NCBI GenBank assembly: GCA_007844125.1
Contig: CM017561.1
Location: 60,986,756-61,050,755 of the forward strand
Direction of reading: 5' to 3'
From: Sinonovacula constricta
Taxonomy: Eukaryota; Mollusca; Bivalvia; Cardiida; Solecurtidae
DNA length: 64,000 bases
Shown here: positions 11,062 to 23,537 of the stretch, piece after piece
How the letters are laid out: each line of letters begins with the position of its first letter
How positions within the stretch are numbered: position 1 is the first letter of the stretch
Translations under genes and position numbers: made by a program
The notes under the pieces: model-generated
What the model saw: the letters and a program-made list of their open reading frames with translations, nothing else
Databases searched by the model: none
Told to the model about the DNA's origin: nothing

Positions 11062-14000
11062 GGTGAAGGCTGTAAAATAGATATTACTAAAAATAAAATA
11101 TCAATAAAATATAAAGAAACTAAAGACACTGATGAGGAAGTAATTAGATAATCTAAAAATCCGACACACACATTAGGGAAACTTGGATTACCCTACAAAC
11201 AAATATTGTTCAATTATCACAGTAGATTAATATTAGCAAAAGTACCCTGTGAAGAGTCTCTGATAGTAACCAAGCATCTACCTGAACACAACATCTCACA
11301 CATACAAAAAGATTAAATGAGGCCCTATTCCTACTGTTACAAACCGACATATGATACAGCTTCTCATACCTGCTGTTGTTTAATATTTAAACACCCATTC
11401 AAATTTGGTGTGTTGGAAAGAGTCAGCGACTTCAAACTCCTCTGAATGCTAGGAACATTCCAGACCAGATATGCCCAACAATATTTCAGGACATCCCAGA
11501 CTAAAGTAAAGAAAAAAAACCCAAACCTGAGATGTTTTTACAAATTGCAATCTTCAGATGTGAATTTTGAAAGTATAATTAATGAAGAATTTATTTTATC
11601 ACTGCACATATTAAAGCAGAAAAAAATAAAACATTGTCTTCATACCATGCCAATATCTTTTCACCTATCGACTTAACACACAAACAGTTGCATAGTCCTG
11701 GCCAGGACATAAGTCTAGAATGATCTAAACACTTCATGTTTACAGTTAATTTTAAGCATTTGTAATTTATAGGTTTAGCAATAAAAAGTGACTTATGAAG
11801 TTTAAATTTAATTTTGACCAAAATACTTTATGATAAAAAAAAACTGTGAAATTCAAATTAAATCACCTTGCAAAAATATCTGTGAGATTCCTGTGTAAAA
11901 AGCTGTGAAATTCCTTAAGTATACACATTGTGCAAATGAGCAACCATTGCATTAAAATCTCTTATATGATTATCATTTCATATTATTAATCTTTTAGAAT
12001 TTAGGAAATAGCAATCTGCATCTAAGTTACTAATAAAATTAACATATTATCAGACATTTGATCTTTCCTTGGTCCAAAAGAGGGAGACTTAGGCTCCCAA
12101 AGGAGATTGGGGTGCCAGGGAGGGATATTTCCGCAAAAATGCGCGTTAAATTGACTATGTGGCTTATCTCTATTTGTAAAACAGTATATTTTGTATTTTA
12201 TCAATAACCATAGTAATTTCATTGATAAAATTTTTCTTTACAATATTTTAAAATGAATTTTGAAATATATTTAACATATTTTAGTTCACTATCTAGACAT
12301 AAATTGTATGCTGTAGTTTTAAGCTTGTGGCCTACAAAAACAACAACTGAGAAACATGGTGTAAACAAGTCAAGTGTCAACAGCACATACCAATGAATTG
12401 AACAAAGGTTTACAAAGTGATCTAAATATATTCTACCCTCAAATTAAAATTTACATAAAATCTTTAAAAGAAGATTTAGGTACTTATTAAGATGTTAAAT
12501 TTAAAATAAAGACTATGCAAGCATAAAAATAGTTTATTTAATTTGTACCGTAAGTTAGTGACAAAAGAGTTTTGATAATTATAAAATATAAGTGGTAAAC
12601 ACTTTGATACTAATATTGCCTAAACAAATTAAAGTTAAATGAATAAGAATACATTTTAAGACATTGTACTAATCTTGTAATAGCAAACAAGTGTTTTCCT
12701 ATGACAAAGTAGTAAATGGATAATTGTCCAGATGTGTTGCTGTTGTTGTTTTACATATATAAGTCATATGCTAATGCAAAAAAAAAGCTCAAATTATTTT
12801 ACATTAATTAATGAATTCTTTTAACAATGTATCATCTTATAACATAAATGATGTAAACTGGTTTGAACAAGTTGAAATGGACAATATGTTTTAAAAGTGT
12901 CTATGGTTGGCATTTTATTTACTGCTCATGCACAAAATGAGATGGTATCAACTGTCACGAAAACCATTTACTTTTATGACAAATGTATATTTGCAGGAAG
13001 AAGACAAATTTTCGTTCAAATAGAAACAACACTATTGTAGAGTAAAGAAACTTTGCCATGCTCTCCATTTCTTAGCTTTGATTTGTTCCAAGGTTCCCAT
13101 GACCCTTGCAGACTTGTCTCCTAATTCCCCCCAACATATTTCAGGGCTAGAAGCTTGCTTACATGTCTTACGCAATGTGTTGTTTTGTAACTGCTGATAA
13201 TGTCCTTAATAATATGCAGTTAGCGAAAGGCCTTACTAAGTATCAAATTAAAATCAAAGATTGTTTTAGTAGTACAATGCACAAATATACATGTAGCAAG
13301 CTCTGTGTATTCGGCTGTGTTATTGTTTTATACATTCATCTCTTTCATGCAAACTTGTTTTTATGTTAATTTCATAAACACATTTTTACTTTTACATAAT
13401 GTTTATTTCCTACCATGTTAATTACATGCAACATGTTCTTAGTATAGGTTTTGAGTTTAAATTGGTGATTCTTCCAGTCGGTCCCCTTTACAGACTTACT
13501 TTTCCAAGGCGGTAACTGTTGTGTTTGCTCATTTTGTTAAATGACTCATCACAGATGTGTTCTAACTTTCACATTTGGCTTTGCATGTGAATACCTTTGT
13601 ACTGTACAATTTCAAATTTTGGTATATGTTGCAATTCTCATAGGACTTTGTCAAAAATTCTAATTTACTGAACAGAAGCCACAACCTCTTGCTTTGTTTG
13701 CTTCTTATTCCAGGATGAGCTGCGAATTTAGATACTAATCTTAACATGGTAGATCTAAAACTTTACACAGCAGTCACGGTTTAATTAAAAAGAAAATCAA
13801 TACTAGAGCAAGTTTTATGAATACACACTAGCGCATCAATTCCAACAAATGCTGTATTGTCTGATAACAAAATGGCGCTATGACTTGATGACATCACACA
13901 TTAGCTCTATTTTTTTTTATTTTTGTAAGGCACGTCCGCAGGTCAGTTGGTAATCATTTCTGAATTATTCTGTCATGTAAGTTGCCTGCATTCAAGTGCA

Positions 14001-14600
14001 TGCATGCCCATTTTTCTACATATTTACCTGATTTACATAGAGTATTTAGAGTACCGAAGTAAACGGAAATCAATGTACTTTTTTGCAGTCAGGAGTTTTG
14101 TCAAATGCAATAATAATGCTAGAAAGTAGTACCTTGACTCAATTAGGAAAAAAATGAAGACGTTCACTCAAATTATTCCGAGCATGCGATTGGGTAAATA
14201 CATAATAGTTCCCATAGCACCCTATTAACCGGTTATTGAAAATTTAAAATTTCAAAGCTCATTCCAATGCCTGTGTCCACACATGCATTGAGCATTTCTT
14301 CTATTTTCAGCGTAGTGTTGTATTAGAAAATAGAACATGTGACACTGACTGGGCATGACCTCCAATTCACTAAATGGGTGTGGTTATATTGTCAAGAGAT
14401 TACAGTTTGTGATGGTTGCCTTCTTACACCAATAGACTGGGCACGAAATTATCGTCTCGACCAAGGAACACTTGGTACACTCATTGATGGGCATCTGTTC
14501 TAATTAGCTACACACTCAGGGGCTAGTCGCTTGCAGTAGGTTATATTGCATAATCAAATGATTGGCTTGTAGCTACTGACTGGGGCAGTCTTCAGTAGGA
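11062..14600. other. COQ2 upstream flank, no gene seen
   Basis: AT-rich sequence upstream of the COQ2 start. It should hold the COQ2 promoter and 5' UTR, but I can place neither a TATA box nor a start site with confidence. No conserved reading frame or coherent splice-site series was seen on either strand. Confidence 0.5.
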
Positions 14601-14619
14601 GAGAGATTAAGTCTGTCAG

Positions 14620-14725
14620 GAACATCAAAGCAGGAGAATTGATGTGCTCAGCTTGAGGCGTGAGACAGAACCCTGTTATCGGGAGTCTCCCGGGGAAATC
14701 TGTAAAGATCTCATGTCTGTGATGT
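14620..14725. repeat. Dispersed repeat shared with 45735-45826
   Basis: The segments 'tgatgtgctcagcttgaggc' and 'tctcccggggaaatc' match the copy at 45735-45826 closely and in the same orientation. Family unknown. Confidence 0.6.
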
Positions 14726-15194
14726 CTTATTAAAATATTGTTAAAATGAAACTAGCATGTTTATTACGTACTTGAAGAAATAAACCAGTACGATATTGTA
14801 CTAAACATGATTGTCAAATTAAATAGAAAGTACATTTGTACCCTCACTGACCAATTTCTTTAATTGGTGTGAAAAAACGAACAAAGGTTATTGCAATCTT
14901 TTCCATATTTTCTTTTTTCGTCTTATACATTATTATTGAATTGTATTAGTATTTTTGTAAGAGAAAAGAAACATACATATATTAGTCTTACTGAAACATA
15001 AATATGATATGTTTTGTGCCATCTCAATATTGAAGTATGAACAATGATTTGTGTCATCTCAGCATTGAAGTATGAACAATCGCTAAAGAGGAAAATAATA
15101 AAAAATAATAATATGCTTTATTGCTGGAACATAAATTAGCTAATTATCTTGCAGTCTGGTATGTCCCTTATGTGGTCTGGGATATCCTTAAATG

Positions 15195-15774
15195 GTTACC
15201 GGTCACTTCGGTAAATGACCACTTCGGTAAATTCATCTTATGTAAGTATGAGTCTGGTCGTTTCGGTAAATAGGTAAACATATAGTATAATACCTGATTG
15301 AGATGGAGAATTGGCCCTATGTCCATGTGTTTAATCATTTATTCATTATTTATTGTCTCTTTGTTTCAGCTAGCAGAGATGCGCGTCAACTAGAAAACTT
15401 AAATACAATAATGTAACAAAATATCACTTTAAGCATCTAAATATACACCACCTAATTTTAAGCATTACAGATACGTTTGATCATAATACATACATAAATA
15501 TTCATATTAATTTTATTTACGTCCTGAGTTTTTGGAGCAAAGAAATTGTGATGGGCCCCGGATGTTAGTATTTTCTAGTTGACACAAGACTCTGCTAGCT
15601 AAAACAAAGAGACAATAAATAAATTAATAAATGATTCAATTGTCTGTCTCGGGCCGATTTGTGAAAATCAGATATTATACTATATGTTTACCTATTTACC
15701 GAGACGACCGGAGTAATCCTTATATAAGATGAATTTACCGAAGTGGTCATTTACCGATGTTACCGGCACGCCCT
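15195..15774. mobile_element. Foldback MITE with about 200-bp inverted repeats
   Basis: The left arm (about 15195-15410) and right arm (about 15560-15774) are inverted copies. Shared segments include 'cacttcggtaaattcatctt', 'ggtaaataggtaaacatata' and 'tattgtctctttgtttcagc'. A loop of roughly 150 bp lies between them. The flanks both read CCTTAAAT, an apparent 8-bp target duplication. No transposase is present, so it is non-autonomous; the duplication length fits hAT but the ends are too diverged to classify. Confidence 0.75.
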
Positions 15775-16857
15775 TAAATATGGTCCGGAATGTCTGGTCG
15801 GGAAAGTCCCTTTGTCTCGAATGTGCCTAATTCATTGTGCGCCAGTGGTTTTTAATAACCTATGTCATTTGTTAAAATACAATTGCTGACAACTCGGTAA
15901 AAACAAATTCCATATTACACCAGAAAAAAAAAAGAAAAAGCCTCTATCTAAATCAGTAAATGTTACCTGCGCCAGTGGTTCTACACAATGTACCCAGTCT
16001 AGTCTTTGGTAGTTCCTCTACCGTAATGGCTGGACATTGCTATAATGACCATAATAGGCATTCAAAAAACAACATTTGTACAGGAGACAAGTTTTTGATA
16101 ATAATGTATGCACATAGAAGAGAAAAAAGGAAGAATGCGTTCACGATTTTCGTTTATTGCTAGCGAGCCTCATATAGTATACTGTATATCATGCGGAATA
16201 ATTGCAATTTTATTTGTAAAGACTATTTGAAGGTAATGTCAAACCATTAATTATTTTAGGCAAGGGATTGTGATGTAACAGCACGGGTTGTATTACCAGG
16301 ATAAAACCACGATCTGCAAATCTTTTAATCAGTTTGGTCTGCTATGTTCTGTCCCATTTTTACCACCAACGGTTCTTGAAGTTGAAGGTCATTTCTATTA
16401 CGACATCACTTTGGAGAAAGCAAATTTCTCTCTTTCAAGAAATGGTTAAATAAACACTATTTTAATAATGCTTTTTAAGGTATATTATTTAGTGTAATTT
16501 CATTTCAAGCTAGTAGATCTTTTAAAGATTGGTAATCTCCCAATCTTTTTACGACATACATAGTATGCCGGATGTAAACGGTTGTCAAAGTTTGTGTTTT
16601 TGTGGTGAGAAGGCTGAAAGCCACTGGTAACAACAATCAAGCCATTTGAAATATTTTATAACTTTGTAAGTATGAAATTAGTGTTATGTGTTGAAAATTA
16701 TTATGACGCATCCAGTTAAGCGTCAATTTCTTTCTCTATTTATTCTGCCAACACCTATTTTTAGATTCCTAATTTCTGAGCATTAGAGGTACATGTAATC
16801 ATGAAGTGCACTATAGCCGAACCTGACAGATTTCATTAATGTTGTGAACCAAGGTGC

Positions 16858-16960
16858 AATAACCATATAACCAGGATGGGTCTTGAACCCGGGATCTCCT
16901 GCTGCGGAGTCAGGTGCTGAGCTACCCGTCAGACAGCTCAGGGGAGAGCATATTCACAAC
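16858..16960 (-). mobile_element. tRNA-like SINE head
   Basis: On the minus strand it reads 'gggtagctcagcacctgac' and then 'cccgggttcaagaccc', good A- and B-box sequences. It lies in a longer repeat (about 16845-17155), parts of which recur rearranged at 19035-19205 ('tgtgaaccagggtgcagtag', 'atatcggtaggacccc'). No true tRNA fold is evident. Confidence 0.5.
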
Positions 16961-17730
16961 ACCCCTTACCACTTTGATTTTTTTGGAGCCAGGCAGTAGT
17001 TGGACAGAAGCACCAGTTTCCAGCTAGTGGCCATTCCCAACCGGTGGCTAACCCACACTCCCAATGGGGTCCTACCGATATCCACAGTTATGTCCCTTGC
17101 GAAGTTAGTTTAGAGTGATTTCCCTTAGGTATTGGGTAGTTCCGGTTTGTTGAGAAAAGCGACGATCAGATAAAATATCGAGATTTATCCCTGTGTTCTT
17201 AAAGGAATTTCAATGTTCGCTCTGTAGTCAACGTAGGAAACTGATGCAGAACAGCAGTACAGCCAAAGCAAAGAATGAAATTATGTATGATAGAGTAAAA
17301 CTGTTAAAGTCGGAACAGTTTCTCAAGAAACTGTATGGGTGGGGTAAAATAAGTTGGTACTTAATCTCGACAGATCGTCCCGTAATACTGGCGTGTTGCG
17401 ATTAATTTCGCTATTTTTGTTGTCTTTTTTTCGTCATTGATGAGCTGCAGATAATTTGTGTAAGCTTTTAATGTAAATGTGCTGGAAGTGAAGTGGTAAT
17501 TGGAGCAATTCGACTATATAAATGCTTTTTTATACTAGTCATGATTGAAATTAAATGTGTGGCATGTAGGGAGTTGGCAACATATGCATCCTATTTTGTT
17601 GTGTGTATTTTTTGCTCTTTTATCCTATTTTCATTAACTCGTTGAGCCCTACAGCCAATTAACCAGTCATCCCCTAGAGGCATTTCTCCAGTCATCCCCT
17701 ACACCTGGTGGGAGCCGGTCGAGTCGTACC

Positions 17731-17838
17731 TCGGGTCACTTCGTACCTGCTTTTTTCAGTCACTTTGTACCTGGGGACGGGTCACTTCGTACCTTCGGAC
17801 GGGTCACTTCGTACCTTCGGACGGGTCACTTCGTACCT
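17731..17838. repeat. 22-bp tandem repeat (gggtcacttcgtacc unit)
   Basis: Units of 'gggtcacttcgtaccttcgg' plus 2 nt are repeated nearly perfectly three times, with two degenerate units on the left. CpG-containing, unlike its AT-rich surroundings. It lies about 260 bp from the MULE transposase relic and may be a sub-terminal repeat of that element. Confidence 0.75.
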
Positions 17839-18093
17839 CTATTTGTGTGTATAGATAAACGGGCTTCGCACCTCTCTTGCCTTGAGGGTGTTTCTCTTCA
17901 CACTTAGCGGTGGTGTAAAAAGCATATCATGCCTCTCACAATAAAGTTGGGTTAACCTATACATGTATATGGTTTACTTTTACATTTCCCATTAGTAAAT
18001 GAAGGTAAAAGATAACGAATACATTACACAATGTGCATGAACATAAAATAAAACAAGTACAATAAATTGAAAATTTGATGGTTAGACATTTAT

Positions 18094-18302
18094 TTACTTA
18101 TAGCACATGAAGCAGTCGTTGTTCGTGCGCACGAGCATGCCGTACACGGTCCAGTCCGTTGGAGTCCACAGACTGCCATTTATCCACTGGTCCTCTATGT
18201 AGGAACAGAGTTGCATCATTCCTTGATTTCCATTGGAAATCTGTTTCTGTTCCTCAAATGGTGGGGGTCTTATCTGCCCCTCGTGCCTTGTGACACATCT
18301 GG
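18094..18302 (-). pseudogene. MULE-type transposase relic, C-terminal piece
   Basis: An open segment of about 69 codons ending in TAA at 18094. Its second half reads YIEDQWINGSLWTP and DWTVYGMLVRTNND, which resembles the region before the EGWH segment of animal MULE/FLYWCH-type transposon proteins. After NND the family resemblance stops and a stop codon follows, so it is either truncated or lost at a splice site. No further transposase was found in the flanks. The assignment is from remembered family pattern, without a search. Confidence 0.55.
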
Positions 18303-19268
18303 TGTGGATTACCGGTCAGTGTAAAATATTGGGGGTGGATGTATACACAACACAATAAACATGTCACTTTGGATATACTCTAAAAGTATATTTTCACATA
18401 CTTGCAGCACAGAAAGTGCTTTACACAACCGTGTAATTTTTAACACTGTAAGAAAAGAAATACTTCAGAAAAGAAACAAAATTACTGAAATCTGAAGAAC
18501 AAGTTAGATAAATAATATCAAAATTAACACATTTCAAATGATTAAACTAAGATATAATTGACCTCATCAAGTTTTCTTATGTTTATAACGTAAATAACAC
18601 TGCTTTATTTAAAAAGTTATATAATGAGTAACTTTAAAACAGTCGGCCGTCTTTGATTGAAAGTTTCGATTTACTGGTAGTTTGAAAAAATAACGTTCTT
18701 AAACTTCATATTTGATTGAAAACTTCCGCTATTTCCAAGCGTTAGCTTTTGTCTTTTGATCTGTTGATATTTGCAATTATATTATAATTTGATCAGACAC
18801 AGGTAATTCCACATATCCGCCGATACATGTGCGCATAAATAGGAATTTAAAGCTAACAGTAAGGGACATCGCCGTTTTTCTTTGTCTCGACATAATTAAT
18901 TCATTGTGTTTACATCCGGGTTACATGAAATTCCAATACATATATTTCAGGCCATAAAAACCTTACATGTGACCACGCTTTTTCCTAATCCACAGCTTTT
19001 TTCAACATTAAATCGGCGTACTCTCAATATAGTTTACTGTATATAACCGAAACCGGAACTACCCAAAGAAGTGCCACCTCGTTCAAGGGAGGTAAATACG
19101 TAGCGAAATCAGGGATAACTCCGTATATCGGTAGGACCCCATTATCTTCATTGCTATTGTTGTGAACCAGGGTGCAGTAGCCATTTACACAGGATAGTGT
19201 TTGCAGTGTATGGGGTTCTGGAAGAACAAACTTATGATTAGAAATCAGCATGCTTTATTCTGATTATA

Positions 19269-19774
19269 GTCAAAACGTACCCAAACCAAAACGTACCCAA
19301 ATGGTGTCAAAACTTACCCACCTGTTGGGCAAAACATACCCAACTATTGGTTAAAACTAGGGATGTAAATCGAATTCCAAAACGAATATTCGTTACATGT
19401 ATTCGAATCCTATTCGAATATTCGGAACAAATTTATATCATAGTGGCACATAACATGGTAATTTTCCATTATGTTCAATGTGTTTATTTATTATAAAATG
19501 TTTATTTCTGGCCATAATTTACATTGCTAGCCATACTTATTGCAGAGGCGGCGGTAGATTTATGATTTTAGCATAGCATTTAATTTTAAAACGACGATTT
19601 CTTCTTTTTGAAATACAAACGGCAATATTATCAATCCACCATTATCCTGTTTATAGTGAAGGACCAGACAGGGTGTTTCTTTACTTGGTCAGCGGTAATT
19701 TGCAAGAGAATACTGTCAATGAAGAATGCCAGTAAATGCATAAACAATGTCATTATTACTTAACAATCATTATT

Positions 19775-19805
<31 letters not shown>

Positions 19806-21902
19806 TTAAAATTGAAACTCTAACAAACGACTTTACAGTAACCAGTCAATGTTAAGATGATCTGCAAAGTCCCGTATAATATATATATTAATAATTAGTC
19901 ACCTTAAATTCGGGTGTCTTTTTGTTACCTGATGTACTTCGTGCAATAACCTTTACAATTTAAAGACATTTTGCATATTTAATTACTTATTTGTATTAAC
20001 ATATGACATATTAAAAGAGCTACTTAAGCTCCTTTTTTGTTAACATATCAAATAAGACTATATCATAATTTTATTAGATGAAACTGTACAACACATGCAA
20101 AATAGCTCACAATTTTAATATTTTACTCAACTAACCACAAACAATGTATAACAACAAACAGTCAATTATTTTTTGTGAACTAATCTTATAAAATACATTA
20201 ATGATTTAAGCAGGCGTTTTCAAAATGACAAAATGCGGGTGATAGTGGATCGACTTTAAGACAATTAGGCAAAACCACAAAGGTTTATGAAGGGAAATCG
20301 CTCAAGTGTACAGCCAATTAACTGTCTTGATTGGTTGGTGGTCGGATTGATGTTTAATTGTGATTGGCGGATAACGCTAAGGGCGTTAATCCAAAGCCAT
20401 AACATGTCAATTAGGGACATATAGTTACCAATACACAAGTGACACTTACGAACCTGCTCGCCATATGCCTATGGGTGAAAGGCGAGGGTAAGCAAAACCA
20501 TTTGATGACGACAATTACTGTAATTGCTAGTGTCAAAATTGCCTGACTGTTGATAAACTGATGAAGTACCAACCAATATATATATATATAAAGAATTATC
20601 AAAATTGTAAGCTCGTAAGTTTTAAGTGTGTTAAGTAAACCTATGACGAACAATTAAAGTCTGTAGATTTACATTTTTGTTATTCGGAGAGAACGAAGCA
20701 AAAACACAGAACAGAAAATCGCGGTGACAAAAAATAACAGATGTCGCGGTATTATATATGAATAAAATAACAAGTATGAAGTAGAGTGACAAAAACAGAA
20801 AGTGATTGCAATTAAAGTTTGTTTGACAGTGATCTAGTTGTGCTTTCTAAAAAATAAAAGACGTTCTCAGCTTCTGGTGGACTGTTATCAATAAGAATAG
20901 CCTTATATATTGTATTTATTACACACTATCCTGACCGAAGCTGGGTAGAGTCAGTGTTATGTAATTGCTGTAGCTAATCGCCGCAGCATTAAACTGACAT
21001 GTGTGTTTATTGTACTTTGGCAACGGTTTCTACAGCTGCATGGCGATGTGACTGGGTCTAAGTGGGAGAGGGGGCAGAGAAGGGGCTGTGCGCAGTAAGG
21101 TAATTTCATGCTGTCAACCAGATGGCAATTCGTTATCAGGAGACATGACCCACTCCCTCTATCTTAGAGCGAGCGCAATCACATATCGCCAGCGTCTTAG
21201 GTCATTGGGAGACAATACGATCAACTAAAGAAATGTCTTTTTTAATTTTCCTTCAAATTCAACAAAAGTTAAATAAAAATGATAAAATATTCAAATCCTA
21301 AAATCTCTATTCATATAGAGACTTGATATTCGAATATTCGTTAACATCCCTAGTTAAAACGTACCCACCTATTTGGCAAAACGTACCAAGTTTAATTTAT
21401 TTTAATGACTGTATAATGATTTTAAAATACAACTTGTTAATTGTTATAGATAATCACAACGAAATTGAAAAAGAAAGAAGAAATATTTCATTCATTCAGA
21501 CTATCATTTACCAGAACTAGTGTGAAATGCTTAATCACCATGCAATTAAGTTTACCATCTTTCACACCTTTAAAAGATTTATGCTATTAGCACGTAATTA
21601 AATGTCACGGGTGAAGATGTTTTACTTGATTGGTGTAATTTGATTCATTTAATGGTTTTTATAATTCAATTAAGACAAATAATGAAACACGAAATTTTTA
21701 GAGATCAAAGTTAATCTCATAAATTGATAATTTATGTTATGAAATAACAAAAAAATAAACAAAATCATAAACTATAAGCTGACCACATGATATTATATGA
21801 AAATCTGATTAGTATATACAAAAAATGGCATGTTTTGACTTTAAAATTGGGTATGTTTTGACCTAAAAATGTGGGTACGTTTTGGTTTGGGTACGTTTTA
21901 AC
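19269..21902. mobile_element. TA-flanked inverted-repeat element split by a hAT insertion
   Basis: The ends are inverted copies (GTCAAAACGTACCCAAACC on the left, the near-complement on the right, over at least 30 bp), flanked by TA on both sides as in Tc1/mariner-type elements. Internal 'aaaacgtaccc' motifs repeat near both ends. Removing the nested hAT (19358-21352) and one target copy leaves about 631 bp with no transposase, so it is a MITE. Confidence 0.7.
19358..21352. mobile_element. Non-autonomous hAT-type DNA transposon, 1,995 bp
   Basis: The ends read TAGGGATGTAAA and TTAACATCCCTA, inverted repeats of hAT style. They are bounded by an exact 8-bp duplication, GTTAAAAC (19350-19357 and 21353-21360), the hallmark of hAT insertion. 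Sub-terminal 'cgaatattcg' motifs lie near both ends. The interior is AT-rich with a TTA-repeat stretch near 19770-19810 and no transposase reading frame. It sits inside the TA-flanked MITE 19269-21902 and is therefore younger than it. Confidence 0.88.
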
Positions 21903-21976
21903 TAGATCCCTTTTATTCAGGTGTAGTGTGTTATATGGATATAATATGGGGAATTTTTTGTTGTTGTTGTAGTTTC

Positions 21977-22180
21977 CATACATGTGAACTCTCTTGCTTT
22001 TGGAGGGAGACTCCCTCTTTGAAGGTTCAAAATTATTTGAAATCGATGTTGTACCCATTTTCAGAAATCTCCATACTTGGAAACGAATATCTTCTTTCTT
22101 TGTTTATATGAAAATGAAAAATCTCCCACTTTGCAAGTGAAAATCTCCCACTTTGGCCTCAGAAAAAGTTCACATGTATG
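21977..22180. mobile_element. MITE copy (same family as 7933-8108), reversed
   Basis: 204 bp with CATACATGTGAACT termini as inverted repeats. Its interior is the reverse complement of the COQ2-intron copies ('aaggttcaaaattatttgaa'). Confidence 0.75.
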
Positions 22181-22415
22181 AGTTTCACTGTACCTTATTT
22201 ATTCTCTTGCTTGAACACATTTAACAACATTAAATTGTCTTGATAATCTGACTTGCATATGGTTTCATGCTCACTATATTTAGTATGTTTGTTTGTATAT
22301 TTTTATCTTAACCAATTAAATAAACAAGCTATGATATTGGTAACTGTAACTGAATAGCCTACTAAAACACCAGTTTTCAGTTCTTTATTCACCTTTTACC
22401 ATCTTCACACACCGG

Positions 22416-22735
22416 CCGTAATAGCTCAATTGGTAGAGCGTCGGCTTGCAGTTTGAGTTCATACCCTGGCCGGGTCAAACCAAAGACTTTAAAGTTAGTA
22501 GTAGTGGCTAAGGGGTCAGTATTATGCCTGACTTGTCGGTGTGGTTCAGTCCCTGGGCACCTCATAAGTGCCCTTGTGCTATAATGGTAGAAATGGTCAG
22601 TATTATGCCTGACTCGTCGGTGTGGTTCAGTCCCTGGGCACCTCATAAGTGCATTTGTGCTAAAATGGTAGAAATGTCACTGCAGAGTATCAGCAAAAAT
22701 GCCGGCAAATCCCATCCCATCCCTCCTAAAACAAT
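22416..22735 (+). mobile_element. tRNA-derived SINE (family 2)
   Basis: The head 'gtaatagctcaattggtaga' (A box) and 'gtttgagttcataccctgg' (decayed B box) is followed by a body with 'gtggttcagtccctgggcac', part of which is duplicated in tandem. The end reads 'atgccggcaaatcccatccc'. Copies on the other strand are at 40548-40823 and 42703-42985. It lies upstream of the SLC37-type gene. Confidence 0.75.
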
Positions 22736-22869
22736 AAGTCAAATTTCATGTGGACAATTTAGCTTTTAGCCAGCAAAGCACATATTGTCAAGTCTTAGCC
22801 AAAAAACTTAAAGTCTGAGGATTTACAATACTGGAAGCCATTTACACAATCTCAATTTGGATCTGTTGT

Positions 22870-23069
22870 AGTCATAGGTTGAACTGCCAATTCTCCAAAC
22901 ATTACACAATCATTGAACACAGTATATTTAATCTTCGGTAAAAACTTGTGGTCTGCACTTATTTTAAACATCAATTACAGTATAAAGATGTAAAGATAAC
23001 ATCGGAATATACATATATGATGTTCAATAAATGTGTAATGTTTTGAAATTGACAGTTCAACCTATGACT
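22870..23069. mobile_element. MITE with about 50-bp inverted repeats, upstream of SLC37-type gene
   Basis: 200 bp. The left end AGTCATAGGTTGAACTG and the right end are inverted copies over about 50 bp with few mismatches. No reading frame. It ends 158 bp before the SLC37-type start codon, so it lies in the promoter or a 5' UTR intron. Confidence 0.75.
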
Positions 23070-23227
23070 GCACACAATAAATTGCTTGTGTTTTTCAGAA
23101 TTTCTTGTTACTTTTGTATGAAGCTGTAGGCAAATGAATTAAGTTTAGTTTATAAATTCATGTAGCATAAAAAGTGTTTATGTATACCATGTACTTTTCA
23201 GTTGTCAACAAGAGCCTAACTGGCACC

Positions 23228-23475
23228 ATGCAGATAACATGCAGTGGTCTTCAGAGGAGACAAGTGTTGGTGTTTATTGTTGGATGGTTTGCATATGCAT
23301 CCTCCTACTGTCTTAGAAAACCTCTTGGTGTGGTAAGTACTGTTGTTCTTGAGTGATGATGTAAATATTGATGATGATAGCATCAACAATGATTATAAGC
23401 TGCTGCTGATGGTAATGTATATTATGTTAATGATATTGGTAGTGATGATGATAATGCTGATGTTTATGATAATGC

Positions 23476-23537
<62 letters not shown>

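Noticed and set aside
16858..16960. A tRNA gene on the minus strand
   Set aside because: Good box sequences, but embedded in a longer dispersed repeat with another, rearranged copy at 19035-19205.
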